Assembly (NCBI GenBank): GCA_037953745.1
Contig: JBAKBP010010386.1
Coordinates: forward strand, 1 to 64,000
DNA from: Lithodes maja
Lineage: Eukaryota; Arthropoda; Malacostraca; Decapoda; Lithodidae
Direction: 5' to 3'
DNA: 64,000 nt
Below, piece by piece: positions 1 through 12,755 of this stretch (position 1 is the stretch's first letter; the number at the start of each line of letters is the position of its first letter). Below the pieces are notes generated by a model. That model was not told the DNA's origin, searched no databases, and worked only from the letters and a program-made list of their open reading frames with translations. Position numbers and translations under genes: made by a program.

Positions 1-762
1 CTTCAACTGTATATAATGTATATAACATCGTAGATACTGTATGAACTTAGGCTAACCTTTAACTGTATATAATGTATATAACATCGTAGATACTGTATGA
101 ACTTAGGCTAACCTTCAACTGTATATAATGTATATAACATCGTAGATACTGTATGAACTTAGGCTAACCTTTAACTGTATATAATGTATATAACATCGTA
201 GATACTGTATGAACTTAGGCTAACCTTCAACTGTATATAATGTATATAACATCGTAGATACTGTATGAACTTAGGCTAACCTTCAACTGTATATAATGTA
301 TATAACATCGTAGATACTGTATGAACTTAGGCTAACCTTTAACTGTATATAATGTATATAACATCGTAGATACTGTATGAACTTAGGCTAACCTTTAACT
401 GTATATAATGTATATAACATCGTAGATACTGTATGAACTTAGGCTAACCTTCAACTGTATATAATGTATATAACATCGTAGATACTGTATGAACTTAGGC
501 TAACCTTCAACTGTATATAATGTATATAACATCGTAGATACTGTATGAACTTAGGCTAACCTTTAACTGTATATAATGTATATAACATCGTAGATACTGT
601 ATGAACTTAGGCTAACCTTCAACTGTATATAATGTATATAACATCGTCGATACTGTATGAACTTAGGCTAACCTTCAACTGTATATAATGTATATAACAT
701 CGTAGATACTGTATGAACTTAGGCTAACCTTCAACTGTATATAATGTATATAACATCGTAGA
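1..762. repeat. 56-bp AT-rich satellite array
   Basis: About 13.6 tandem copies of a 56-bp unit, nearly identical from copy to copy, differing mainly at one C/T position after the CTAACC block. Unit starts fall at 1, 57, 113 and so on. Each unit holds TTAGG directly followed by CTAACC, which resembles facing arthropod telomere motifs, plus a TATATAATGTATATAACAT stretch. The array runs off the left edge. No coding function is expected. Confidence 0.95.
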
Positions 763-3700
763 TCTGTATGTGGTAACCCAGGTTCCAATCCCGGGTGGAG
801 CACATGCTGTATGAACTTAGGCTAACCTTTAACTGTCTGGATAGTGTAATGTTTTGAGTGTTTAAGATCTGTATGTGGTAACCCAGGTTCCAATCCCGGG
901 TGGAGCACATGCTGTATGAACTTAGGCTAACCTTTAACTGTATATAATGTATATAACATCGTAGATCTGTATGTGGTAACCCAGGTTCCAATCCCGGGTG
1001 GAGCACATGCTGTATGAACTTAGGCTAACCTTTAACTGTATATAATGTATATAACATCGTAGATCTGTATGTGGTAACCCAGGTTCCAATCCCGGGTGGA
1101 GCACATGCTGTATGAACTTAGGCTAACCTTTAACTGTATATAATGTATATAACATCGTAGATCTGTATGTGGTAACCCAGGTTCCAATCCCGGGTGGAGC
1201 ACATGCTGTATGAACTTAGGCTAACCTTTAACTGTATATAATGTATATAACATCGTAGATCTGTATGTGGTAACCCAGGTTCCAATCCCGGGTGGAGCAC
1301 ATGCTGTATGAACTTAGGCTAACCTTTAACTGTATATAATGTATATAACATCGTAGATCTGTATGTGGTAACCCAGGTTCCAATCCCGGGTGGAGCACAT
1401 GCTGTATGAACTTAGGCTAACCTTTAACTGTATATAATGTATATAACATCGTAGATCTGTATGTGGTAACCCAGGTTCCAATCCCGGGTGGAGCACATGC
1501 TGTATGAACTTAGGCTAACCTTTAACTGTATATAATGTATATAACATCGTAGATCTGTATGTGGTAACCCAGGTTCCAATCCCGGGTGGAGCACATGCTG
1601 TATGAACTTAGGCTAACCTTTAACTGTATATAATGTATATAACATCGTAGATCTGTATGTGGTAACCCAGGTTCCAATCCCGGGTGGAGCACATGCTGTA
1701 TGAACTTAGGCTAACCTTTAACTGTATATAATGTATATAACATCGTAGATCTGTATGTGGTAACCCAGGTTCCAATCCCGGGTGGAGCACATGCTGTATG
1801 AACTTAGGCTAACCTTTAACTGTATATAATGTATATAACATCGTAGATCTGTATGTGGTAACCCAGGTTCCAATCCCGGGTGGAGCACATGCTGTATGAA
1901 CTTAGGCTAACCTTTAACTGTCTGGATAGTGTAATGTTTTGAGTGTTTAAGATCTGTATGTGGTAACCCAGGTTCCAATCCCGGGTGGAGCACATGCTGT
2001 ATGAACTTAGGCTAACCTTTAACTGTATATAATGTATATAACATCGTAGATCTGTATGTGGTAACCCAGGTTCCAATCCCGGGTGGAGCACATGCTGTAT
2101 GAACTTAGGCTAACCTTTAACTGTATATAATGTATATAACATCGTAGATCTGTATGTGGTAACCCAGGTTCCAATCCCGGGTGGAGCACATGCTGTATGA
2201 ACTTAGGCTAACCTTTAACTGTATATAATGTATATAACATCGTAGATCTGTATGTGGTAACCCAGGTTCCAATCCCGGGTGGAGCACATGCTGTATGAAC
2301 TTAGGCTAACCTTTAACTGTATATAATGTATATAACATCGTAGATCTGTATGTGGTAACCCAGGTTCCAATCCCGGGTGGAGCACATGCTGTATGAACTT
2401 AGGCTAACCTTTAACTGTATATAATGTATATAACATCGTAGATCTGTATGTGGTAACCCAGGTTCCAATCCCGGGTGGAGCACATGCTGTATGAACTTAG
2501 GCTAACCTTTAACTGTATATAATGTATATAACATCGTAGATCTGTATGTGGTAACCCAGGTTCCAATCCCGGGTGGAGCACATGCTGTATGAACTTAGGC
2601 TAACCTTTAACTGTAGATAATGTATATAACATCGTAGATCTGTATGTGGTAACCCAGGTTCCAATCCCGGGTGGAGCACATGCTGTATGAACTTAGGCTA
2701 ACCTTTAACTGTATATAATGTATATAACATCGTAGATCTGTATGTGGTAACCCAGGTTCCAATCCCGGGTGGAGCACATGCTGTATGAACTTAGGCTAAC
2801 CTTTAACTGTATATAATGTATATAACATCGTAGATCTGTATGTGGTAACCCAGGTTCCAATCCCGGGTGGAGCACATGCTGTATGAACTTAGGCTAACCT
2901 TTAACTGTATATAATGTATATAACATCGTAGATCTGTATGTGGTAACCCAGGTTCCAATCCCGGGTGGAGCACATGCTGTATGAACTTAGGCTAACCTTT
3001 AACTGTATATAATGTATATAACATCGTAGATCTGTATGTGGTAACCCAGGTTCCAATCCCGGGTGGAGCACATGCTGTATGAACTTAGGCTAACCTTTAA
3101 CTGTATATAATGTATATAACATCGTAGATCTGTATGTGGTAACCCAGGTTCCAATCCCGGGTGGAGCACATGCTGTATGAACTTAGGCTAACCTTTAACT
3201 GTATATAATGTATATAACATCGTAGATCTGTATGTGGTAACCCAGGTTCCAATCCCGGGTGGAGCACATGCTGTATGAACTTAGGCTAACCTTTAACTGT
3301 ATATAATGTATATAACATCGTAGATCTGTATGTGGTAACCCAGGTTCCAATCCCGGGTGGAGCACATGCTGTATGAACTTAGGCTAACCTTTAACTGTAT
3401 ATAATGTATATAACATCGTAGATCTGTATGTGGTAACCCAGGTTCCAATCCCGGGTGGAGCACATGCTGTATGAACTTAGGCTAACCTTTAACTGTATAT
3501 AATGTATATAACATCGTAGATCTGTATGTGGTAACCCAGGTTCCAATCCCGGGTGGAGCACATGCTGTATGAACTTAGGCTAACCTTTAACTGTCTGGAT
3601 AGTGTAATGTTTTGAGTGTTTAAGATCTGTATGTGGTAACCCAGGTTCCAATCCCGGGTGGAGCACATGCTGTATGAACTTAGGCTAACCTTTAACTGTA

Positions 3701-4069
3701 TATAATGTATATAACATCGTAGATCTGTATGTGGTAACCCAGGTTCCAATCCCGGGTGGAGCACATGCTGTATGAACTTAGGCTAACCTTTAACTGTATA
3801 TAATGTATATAACATCGTAGATCTGTATGTGGTAACCCAGGTTCCAATCCCGGGTGGAGCACATGCTGTATGAACTTAGGCTAACCTTTAACTGTATATA
3901 ATGTATATAACATCGTAGATCTGTATGTGGTAACCCAGGTTCCAATCCCGGGTGGAGCACATGCTGTATGAACTTAGGCTAACCTTTAACTGTCTGGATA
4001 GTGTAATGTTTTGAGTGTTTAAGATCTGTATGTGGTAACCCAGGTTCCAATCCCGGGTGGAGCACATGC
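763..4069. repeat. 98-bp satellite derived from the 56-bp unit, with a tRNA-like insert
   Basis: About 33 tandem copies of a 98-bp unit equal to the 56-bp unit plus a 42-bp insert. The insert contains GGTTCCAATCC, a near match to the tRNA T-loop/B-box consensus, flanked by a possible T-stem and an acceptor-like end. Four units (near 834, 1920, 3594 and 3993) are 105-bp variants in which the central AT block is replaced by another segment; their spacing equals exactly 10, 16 and 3 ordinary units plus one variant unit. The array stops abruptly at 4069. The 91-residue minus-strand open frames inside it are repeat artefacts. Confidence 0.95.
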
Positions 4070-5116
4070 TTTCATTTATTTCAATGGGAGGTGTTTGGCA
4101 TTGTGAAGTTAAATTGATAAATTAGATTATGTGAAAATGTGCATATGCGTATGTGAATGTGAAGGCAAGTTAAGGGGGGATGGTTCACTTTCTGGGAGAT
4201 TTGTTCACGTATTCATTATTTTTCTAGTTTCCTCCCTAGACCTCCATCAAAAAAAAAAAAAAAAAACATCCATTAGATCCCCCTTCCAGATTAATTTGTA
4301 AATTTTTCGGTAGAAAAATGTCCCAGCCGAAGGCCGGTTCTTCCAACATTACAGGCTCTATCGTTCGCCAAGGAAAACAATAGACACCTAAATAGCACGA
4401 AAGGTCTAAATATTGACGAAGAAATTGGGGCGAAAGGTCTTAACATTGACTAACTAATGGGGCAAACATCTTAACATCTGAAAACAAATGGCGTTAAACA
4501 CGAGGGAGGAAGGGGTCCAGAAAACCGGCTCATCTCCCCTTAAACAAATAACAACTTTGTTCCTTGGTCTAGAAGTGTGATTGTGGAAAAATAGATAAAG
4601 AATTGGTGACAGAAAGGACAAATATGTGAAGAAAAAAAAACTTGGTCCAAAAAGATAGAACCATCGTCACTGAACCTCGCTGGGAGGAGAGTTTATGGAC
4701 CCAACTAAATTAGAAAGGGAGGAGCCACAGATATTATTTTCTTTCTTTTTTACTGCAAGATGGAAAGATGTGAGTGGGTATCAAAGGAGATAAAGAGAGA
4801 GAGAGAGAGTACAAAGGAGTACAATGGAAATCAAGCAACACTCTAGTGACCCCTCTAGGCTGCTTGTCCTCCAAATCACTGAGGATCAAGTGTCCAAACA
4901 GTGGTTTAGAGTGGGTAAGGGACCATTGAAAAGGGAACTACTGCCCTGGAACTAATGTCCGTTGCAGGATTAGGAAGTTAGTAGGGGACAGATGGGTTAG
5001 TAACTGAGGGGAGGATAAAATAAAGTAAAGTAAAGTAAAGAGAGAGAGAGAGAGAGAGAGAACTACGAATAAATTTAGATTTAAGACTTGCAAAACAAAC
5101 TAACCAATTTGATCAA
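4070..5116. other. intergenic, no gene seen
   Basis: No supported gene. It holds a poly-A run near 4250-4266, short GA microsatellites near 4795-4809 and 5040-5060, and an AAAGT-type run near 5020-5040. Confidence 0.6.
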
Positions 5117-5326
5117 TTGCGAGTTTCAGGTTATAAGGAAGTTGGAGCTGTAGAAATCGATGGTAAATAGAAATGAAGTGATTATGCAGGTTTCTATTGG
5201 CTGAAGAGTTTGTTAAATTGGGTTTTATGTATTTATATAAGCACTACAACCGCAATTATTTAGGTGATAATTCTGTAAAGTATCGATGTCTACAGTTCCA
5301 ACTTCCTTATAGACCGAAACTCGCAA
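5117..5326. mobile_element. short foldback/MITE, copy 1
   Basis: About 45-bp imperfect terminal inverted repeats (5117-5163 and 5282-5326) both contain TATAAGGAAGTTGGA or its complement. The interior includes a TTGGGTTTTATGTATTTATA stretch. A second copy lies inverted at 14101-14312 with the same arms and related interior, so this is a repeat family rather than a chance hairpin. No transposase is present. The superfamily is unknown. Confidence 0.7.
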
Positions 5327-5731
5327 GTGGTCAATTTAAAGACAAAGGAACTCCTCAAAATCACTGTGGGAATAACGATTTAGCAAAATAAAAAACACCC
5401 AGACACAAAGCCACCACATAGAACGTACGGTAGTGCTAATAAGTCATGGCTCAGCTGTATTAAGTTTGGCTCGCTCTGTGCTGTATTAATCTTTGCCAGA
5501 TGTTGCATAGGGTGGGTAAGTGTAGGAACAAGTTTGTAATATCTCACTCGAAATTGAAACAATCAAGCTTTGATATTGCTGATACCAATTATTGACCAAA
5601 ATATACTTTGTGCCGAGCTATCACTTATTTGGCTGACTGTAGCCTACAGCACTAAATGAATAAGTGAATTTATGTTCCAAGCAAATTAGTCGCACATACA
5701 TTAACGTACTCGTCATATTCAACGAATTAGT

Positions 5732-5789
5732 CATATATATATATATATATATATAATATATATATACAGCATATACAGTATATATATAT
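5732..5789. repeat. AT microsatellite
   Basis: A TA dinucleotide run interrupted by CAGCATATACAG. It is the target into which the solo LTR was inserted; the run resumes at 7578. Confidence 0.85.
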
Positions 5790-7581
5790 TGTGACGCCCA
5801 GTGCGTGGCAACGCAACCTGATTGTACTCCTTGGTACTCCACTGTGCCGTGTGCCGGGTGCCGGTGCGGTGCCGTGTTGGCTGCTTATATTGAGTGTGAC
5901 AACGTATAACTATGTTCTTTGTATCTCTGCAAAGGTCTCGTCATTTGCTAACCAGTGGTGGGTTTTGTTTTAAGCCATGTCGAGACCTTCCATTTAATAT
6001 GTAGTATCAATAGAGAAGTTGATAGATGAGACAATAGGAATTCAGAGAGAGAGAGTGAGTTAGACTTCAGAGCGAGAGGGTAGCGATGGTTGCCAGACGT
6101 ATGGACCGGTTGGCAGCCCTGCGCTTATAGCTAGGTGCGACAGGGTTGGTAGTACATTGCCGCCTGCATATGCTGCCTGGCTGCCCATGTTGCCGTACTG
6201 CACATTGCATGGAGGCTCGCTGTGTGTTCCATGATCAGGTTGCCTAGAACCTTTGAGATTCTAACATCCCTTGCCCTCTCTCCCAATTTCTCACGGTTGC
6301 ACTCTTTCTCTCTGACGACATTACTCTCATTTCATTCTTCTCTCTATTTAAATGCATACCCTTCCCTTGAGGTCCTAAAGGAGTTTCAGCACTCACCTCT
6401 CGTATTACTCTTAGGACAAGCATATATTTACATGTATTAGATTTAAGGGGTTAATGTGAACAGCGATCTTCTTGATGAGGATAGTTGGTGAACGTTCTAC
6501 ATGTTCACGAGTTATATGCCCAGCTCATCATCCAATTTGTGACTAGACTAGTGCCATGTGTAAGAGCCCGACCATGCCCAGGAGTTGTCTGTAGAGGGGC
6601 GAGGACTTAGCCTTGATTTGCCTACCGAGCCAGGAGCGAGTGCAGTACCAGAGACTACAGCTCGCTCGTAGTGCCGGTATAGTAGAGTAACGTAATTTAT
6701 CTGTCCTTGTGTTCTCTGCAGTCTTTTCCTGGGTTCTCGCTTTCGGTGCTGGGACTCGTTGTTCCTGTGACTTGGCCTGCTAGCTAGAACACATGGGGAT
6801 GATGAGTGGGTGATATCTTTATTTTACTATGCATTGCAGCTCTCTTTAAGTTTATGTATGTAACACTTTACAATACACATTACTCACACACAAGACAACA
6901 CTATTAATACTTTCATGTATCAATTAACTGCACTGTCGTTTTGCTGCTGTGTCCGGAGTTCCGTTGCGTAGGGCGCATACGGACTCAGAGGGGAGACAGA
7001 GTGAGAGAAGCGAAGTAGCCTATGCGGTAGTAGGCTACCGGCGCAGTACTGTTGCCTGCAACCTTTTAGTTATTCCAAGTATAGATTCATTATTACAATA
7101 AGTGACTACTATTTATGTTCCTTCCATGTGTATTATTAGGTATCTACTGGATCATGAACATCTTGTATGCTACATGCTAGTGCATGTTAGTAGGGGACAG
7201 TTATTCTAGTGCACGCGCTTTCAAGTAGGCGTGTACATTTGTCATTTAGCATTTCACTGTCATACCTTTAGCCTGCTTCTATTCTACATTATTAGAGGCT
7301 TAATATTAACGTAGTTTCTTGAGTATTGCATTTCTTTAGTAATAACGTAACCTATAAATGTCTGAGGGAGTTTAGCCTCATAGCCTACCCCTGTTGTACA
7401 CTTTCGCCGAGTTAAGGTACCTCGTTACCATAGACGATAACTCTGTAGGGCGTTGGTGCTTTTGTTGTCTGGAGCATATAGTATTTGGGACTGGAATCGA
7501 GCGTGTCGTTGTCACATAAGCCATTTCTGTCCTACGATCAAGAATCCCGAATATGTATTGCCGATCCAGCCGTAACAATAT
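5786..7581 (+). mobile_element. solo LTR of a third Gmr1-like lineage, with 4-bp target duplication
   Basis: The LTR runs 5790-7577 (1,788 bp), starting TGTGACG and ending CGTAACA, the same termini and nearly the same length as the LTRs of elements A and B (on the opposite strand). The last ~120 bp align well by eye with the B LTR end, including CGTTGT, GCCATT, GTCC and CCAGCCGTAACA. ATAT flanks both sides (5786-5789 and 7578-7581), although this is in an AT microsatellite. No internal region remains, as expected after LTR-LTR recombination. No gene is seen inside. Confidence 0.75.
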
Positions 7582-7602
7582 ATATATATATATGAAGTAT
7601 AT

Positions 7603-7760
7603 CTAACAAATACACTTGAGCTACATGAATAAATGTTTTTTTCCTCAGCTGGGAATCGAACTACGGACATTCAGAACGAGAGCCCATGCTTTAATCAACT
7701 ACCCCATGGCGTGAAAAACAATGGTTATTGATTTCCTATTACTATTTAGGAGATGGAAAA
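7603..7760 (-). mobile_element. tRNA-derived SINE, copy 1
   Basis: On the minus strand an A-box-like block (CCATGGGGTAGTTGATTAA) is followed at tRNA spacing by a B-box (GTTCGATTCCC). The downstream part, ending with ACATTTATTCATGTAGCTCA, is shared with a second copy at 7955-8105. Sharing beyond the tRNA-like part argues for a SINE rather than a lone tRNA pseudogene. Confidence 0.65.
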
Positions 7761-7954
7761 ATCCTACATGGAGGAAGTATTCCATTTCGTACCAAGTTGT
7801 AGGACCCATTTTCCAGAGTAGCCCACACATAACTTACAAGTGATTTTACAGCTATTCCCATGCAACTCCGGTTGAACTGATCTCATTTAATGTTCTACCA
7901 AACACAAGGGTTACATAATGTAAGTCCGATTTACATTAATAGGCTATTAAGTGT

Positions 7955-8105
7955 TTTTCACAAATACACATGAGCTACATGAATAAATGTGTTTACCCTC
8001 AGCCGGGTTTCGAACCACGGACAGTCAGTTTGCCAGTCCATGCTTTAAACAGTTACACCACAGCGTGATAAAGAAAAGTTATCCATTTCCTATGAGATAG
8101 GGAAG
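7955..8105 (-). mobile_element. tRNA-derived SINE, copy 2
   Basis: Same layout and orientation as the copy at 7603-7760: a degenerate A-box, a B-box reading GGTTCGAAACCC on the minus strand, and the common tail. The two copies differ at many positions, so both are old. Confidence 0.6.
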
Positions 8106-9310
8106 AAAAGCAGGAATGAGGAAAACCAAGGAGACGAGGCCCCGCAAGCACCAGCAACCACTGCCACCAAGACAAGAGGGCACAAACGACTCCTCACCAC
8201 GCTTCGCTCGGGTCACCTGTATCACCCAGGCACTTCACCCGACCCCAGGAAAGAACATACCTGTGAGGACCTCACCAGACAATGATGCACAAAACAGAGA
8301 TGACCACTCAAGACATCGTAGAGAACGAATCGTGCATACATACCAACACACCACGCGCCCTTCTTGCCCTGAGACGCACCACCGCCGTGGTACCAGAAGG
8401 GCTACCGCAGCCGATCCAGACCCTCCTCCAAGCATAGCCGCCCCTCTAGCCGTGAAATGCTCCACCGAGGAGAACGACGGAAGTGGTAAGACCATCTCAG
8501 CCCACCTCATCATCAGCAGAGTTGGAAAGATATCAACACCACACTGGTAGGATTGATATCGAGAAGACTTGACACTATTTACCGAGAAATTGCCTTGAGG
8601 GAGTAAGACACTGGTGGAACTATTCGACGCATTTCTCGAAGGTATCTTGGATTTACTTGTATCCTTGTTGGACCACACAAGTGACCACCCAACATCTTTA
8701 CATTGCCTTGATACAGTATTTACTTTAGCTAGAGTATGCGGTACTGACAAGCACTCTAGTTTTAGTAAACCTACAAAAATAGTAAGACTGGTTGGAAGAG
8801 CGTAAGACACTGGTGAAATGGCTTCCCTCTAAGTCAGGACTCGTAGTGGAGGGTGTACGACACTGGTGAAACAACATCCTATGATAAGAGAGCATAAGAC
8901 ACTGGTGAAATGGCTCTTACTCGTATAAACCCAAGATCCAACATCAAAGTTTTTCCGGAGACACCTGTAGGAAGTCTGGGTCAAGGAGTCGTAGTGGAGG
9001 GTGTAAATCATTGGTGAAACGGCTCATATTCGTATAAGAGCTCAACAATAAAGTTCTTCAGAAGATCCTCAAGGAAGTCTTCACTAACTCTGCAACTGTC
9101 ACACAGCAGGATCACCACCACTGACCAGGACATCATCGGGAATACATCGCAGCCGCATCTTCAAAGACCGTCCGAGCCTGCCCAAGATCTCCCCCTTGAG
9201 GCGCCTAGTGATCTTCGATCGTGCTGTTACATAATTACCTATATCCATGTCTGATGTAACATTGTACTGTACCTTTAACCATAAGTTACTGTCAAATAAG
9301 AACAATCTAT
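8106..9310. other. unassigned region with a repeated ACACTGGTGAAA motif
   Basis: No gene is recognised. A short motif around TAAGACACTGGTGAAA recurs at about 8604, 8802, 8857, 8893 and 9003, usually followed by GGCT or CAAC. Open frames on both strands at 8116-8810 have biased composition and no recognisable domain. This may be the untranslated or LTR part of an unidentified retroelement; I could not place it. Confidence 0.4.
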
Positions 9311-9311
9311 G

Positions 9312-11348
9312 TTTATCTATCGATCGCCTGACGCCGTGATCCCCGAAGGGGTGGCCACGAACGAAACGTCCCCATGAACCTCTGTCCCCTGTCAGTCGAC
9401 GCCCCTCCTCCCAACCAGCACCGCCTTCATCCATATAGTTCTTCACTCCATCCTTCCACCTCTCTTTCAGTTTACTCTCCCTCTCTGTCCTTCCACCTCG
9501 CTCTCGTACACCCTCTTAGTCATTCTCTCGCTTCCCATACGTTCCATATGGCTGAACCATCTCAAGGTGTTCCTTTTCACACTTTCCAACACATCTACCT
9601 CCACACCACACCTCCTTCTTACTTCCTCATTCGTCTGTCTATCCCTCCATGTAACTCTGCACGCACTTCTCAGGTAACTCATTTCCATCCCTCTTACTCT
9701 TGGTCTGAGTTTCTCCACCAACGTCCATGCTTCACTTTCGTAAGTCAGTGTCGGGATTACCACACTGTCATGCAACAACTTTTTCACTTCCATACTGACC
9801 ACCCTATTTCTTGTTACTGCTTTCAGTGTTCCTACAACCCTCTTCCCCTGTTGCACCCTCTCCTGCACTTCTTCATCCAGAGTCCCATCTTTACACAACA
9901 CACTGCCCAGATACTTAAATGAGCTGACAATCTCCATAGCCTGACCATTCAACTTCACCTCACACTCTGTGGCTTCACCCCTTTCGAAGACCATATCCTT
10001 GGTCTTCTCCGCATTTACCTTCCGATTCCGTTTTTCGCACACTATTCCAAAGATATTTACCAGACTCTGCAATTCCCATTCATTATCTCTCATCAGAACT
10101 GTATCATCAGCAAACAGCAGTACAGGTAGCTTCCACTCGTTTCCCTTCCTTATCAGCGATACACCAACAATTCAACATCCACTGCTCTTCCTTGTATTTC
10201 TTTCATGACTCCATCCATATATACAGTAAACAACCACAGGGAGATCACACACCCCTGTTTCAACCCAACATTCAGATCAAAGAACTCGCTCTGCTCATTC
10301 TCCACACGTACTGCTGTCTTTGCACCCTCATACATGCTCTTCACTGCTTTCAGCAACTTACCATCCACTCCGTATATTATAAGTACTTTCCACATACCTT
10401 CTCTATCCACTCTCTCATAGGCCTTCTCCAAGTTCATAAAGGCAACATACAGCATTTGTTGCTTCTCCAGATATTTCTTCACAACATATTTCAGGGTAAA
10501 AATCTGATCTACACATCCTCTTCTCTTTCTAAAACCGCCCTGCTTGTCACCTATCCATTTCTCCGTTCTCGCTCTCACTCTCTCAATCACTACCCTACTG
10601 TACACCTTCCCTACTACGCTTAGAAGACCTTTTCCTCGGTGGTTACCACACACTCCTTCTTCCCCTTTACCTTTATATAGGGGAAGTATTATGCTTGTCT
10701 TCCAGTCATCAGGTGCACTCCCCTTCTCCCATGCTAGTTTGCACATTTTCCATACCCATTCGATCACTATCTCACCACCATACCTCAGCATTTCCTCACA
10801 CACTCCATCTATTTCTGGTGCTTTCCGCAACTTCAATCTTTTCATGGCTTCACACACTTCTGACCTCCTGATCCCCACCTCCTCCTCCACTACTTCTCTT
10901 CTTGTCTCTCCCATACCCCATCCAACTACGTTTGCTGGCGCTTCATTCCTTACATTTAGCAATTCATTGATGTACTCCCTCCATCTTTCGACTCTCTCTT
11001 GCTTCTCGGCTAGCGCTCGCCCATTCTTATCTTTCATTCCCTTACTGTTTCCCTTGCTACCTTCCCTAACTTTCTTGACTTCTTTCCAGAACAGTTTCTT
11101 AATTACTCCCTCCATTTTACACTCAGATTCCTTCCAAATTCCTCATCTATTCTTCTCTTACTTTCCTTCACTACTCTCTTCACCACTCTCTTTTTCTCCA
11201 CGTACCTCGCTCGTTTCTATTCTCCAAATCTTCATTCCCTCTACTACCCAACCACTCTCTATACGCTTTCTTCTTGTCTTCCACAGCTATTTTTACCTCT
11301 TCTGTCCACCATGCTGTACCCTTCACTCCCCTCCCTCTTCTCCTTATC
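9312..11348 (-). pseudogene. RTE-like non-LTR retrotransposon ORF, degenerate (LINE copy 1)
   Basis: Minus-strand reverse-transcriptase pieces in order. About 11347-11180 holds a GTAWWTEEV-type block between endonuclease and RT. 11115-10153 holds the RT fingers and palm, with LPLYKGKGE, GGFRKRRGCVDQIF and GLKQGCVIS. The catalytic FADD lies near 10108-10119, just past an in-frame stop or frameshift, so palm and thumb are in different frames. 10093-9467 continues with SFKYLGSVLCKDG and the thumb, and 9446-9315 gives the C-terminus ending in RGHPFGDHGVRR. The clade is inferred from recalled motifs. The 5' part with the endonuclease is missing or displaced by the LINE at 11350. Several stops and shifts show it is dead. 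Confidence 0.8.
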
Positions 11349-12095
11349 TTTTTTTTTTTTTTTTTTCTATGTGATTGAGGGAGGCAAAAGGCATAACTGC
11401 CTATAGCGAGTGCCTCCCCCATAGTTGAAAGAGTGACAGGGCCAAAATCAAGGGACGTTCGAGCCAAAATGCCTGGACACACGGAGTTTGAAGCAATTTA
11501 AGTCATAGGAAGAGGGAAAGACTGATTCTGGGAGAGAGTTCCAGAGCTCAGCTGTTGAGTAGAAGAAAGTTTGAGAGTAACGTTTCACTCTTGGGTTGGA
11601 GAGTTGCACAGAGTAGGGGTGGGATTGAGTTGCAAGACGGGTACCACGTGCCCTACGTAAAGGAGGTGGTATGCACTGGGATAGCTCTGAGGAACACTGA
11701 TTATTATAGTAGCGATAGAATAGCGAGAGAGATGCAACATTGCGGCGGAGAGAGAGAGATTGCAGAGAGTTGGTGAGTGGACGGGAGTTAATGATACGAA
11801 AGCCCTTCCTTTCAACTTTGTCTAGGAGAGCGGTGTGAGAGGAACCTCCCCACACATGTGAACAATACTCAATACAAGGGCGCACTATGCCCCTGTACAG
11901 AGCAAGAAGCTGTGCAGGGGAAAAGAACCCCCTAAGGCGGTTGAGCACACCCAGCTTCTGGGAGGCTGCCTTAGCAAGACTGGTAATATGGTCCTTCCAA
12001 ATGAGAGCAGAAGAAAAAGAGACACCAAGAATATTGAGAGAAGATGAAGGGTTGATTTTTGTATTTGTAAACATATATCTATGTTTATACCCTGT
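11349..12095 (-). pseudogene. second LINE fragment (Jockey-like RT C-terminus) with poly-A end
   Basis: Minus-strand frame from 12074 to 11448 encodes the C-terminal part of a non-LTR retrotransposon ORF2: LNILGVSFSS, then a Y-x-G-x-VRP-x-IEYCSHVWGG block, RINS/LQSLSLRR and the tail FYSTAELWNSLPESV. A poly-A tail appears as the T run at about 11350-11367. It directly abuts the RTE-like element, so this LINE probably inserted into that one. It is truncated at its 5' end; the RT catalytic core is absent. Confidence 0.75.
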
Positions 12096-12755
12096 CTTAT
12101 ATTATCCTCTATTACCTTCATACTTGTGTTTGTGTTGGTCTCATTTTCCCCAGTCAAGTAAGAACCTACCTAATTAGTCATTACAACCCCAGTAAAAACC
12201 TGGTATACAATCCTATTTATATTAACTATTCTCGCGAAAGTGGTACCGGACCATGATAATTGGAACCCTTGAATGTTGTTTCTGTTTGGGCTCTGTCTCG
12301 AGCCGGCCACCCCCAACAAATTGTATATGTGTCTGAGTATACATAAATACAGTCTCTATCACTATAACATCAATGTAGGGAAGATTAATACAAAATTATT
12401 ATAACAATAGTTATAGTAATTATAATATATGTGCCAATGATCACATATTTAATATCACATAAATCATGTGGAATTATCTGGCAAGTTTGTTGTTGAAGGC
12501 TAGCGATATGCTTTCTTTTCTGTCTAGATAATTATATTCGGGAGCATTTTTTAGAAATATAGTTATTGTGATATTTTTGAAGCGATATTCTCTACTTCTA
12601 TTACATATATTGAGTATTAATATGGTAGTGTTTAGAAGTAATGGCAACGCTTTTAAAACTTTGCCATTTGCGGATTTGATTAGCCAAATTTCTTCAATCT
12701 TCATTGCGAGTCAGGCATCGAGGGAGGGTAGGTGCGTCGATGATGGTGCGTATTA
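12096..12755. other. AT-rich intergenic, no gene seen
   Basis: No recognisable gene or repeat family. The short open frames here have no domain. Confidence 0.5.

Noticed and set aside
731..3764. Three identical 91-residue minus-strand frames
   Set aside because: They arise from the 98- and 105-bp satellite units and repeat with them; no coding function.
1..4069. Regular repeats resembling a CRISPR array
   Set aside because: Units are contiguous tandem repeats without unique spacers, in eukaryotic DNA.
8116..8810. Overlapping frames of 144 (plus) and 191 (minus) residues
   Set aside because: No recognisable domain, biased composition, mutually antisense.
9374..11374. Long plus-strand frames (182, 143 and 276 residues)
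   Set aside because: They are antisense shadows of the minus-strand LINE, low in complexity and Ser/Pro/Leu-rich.
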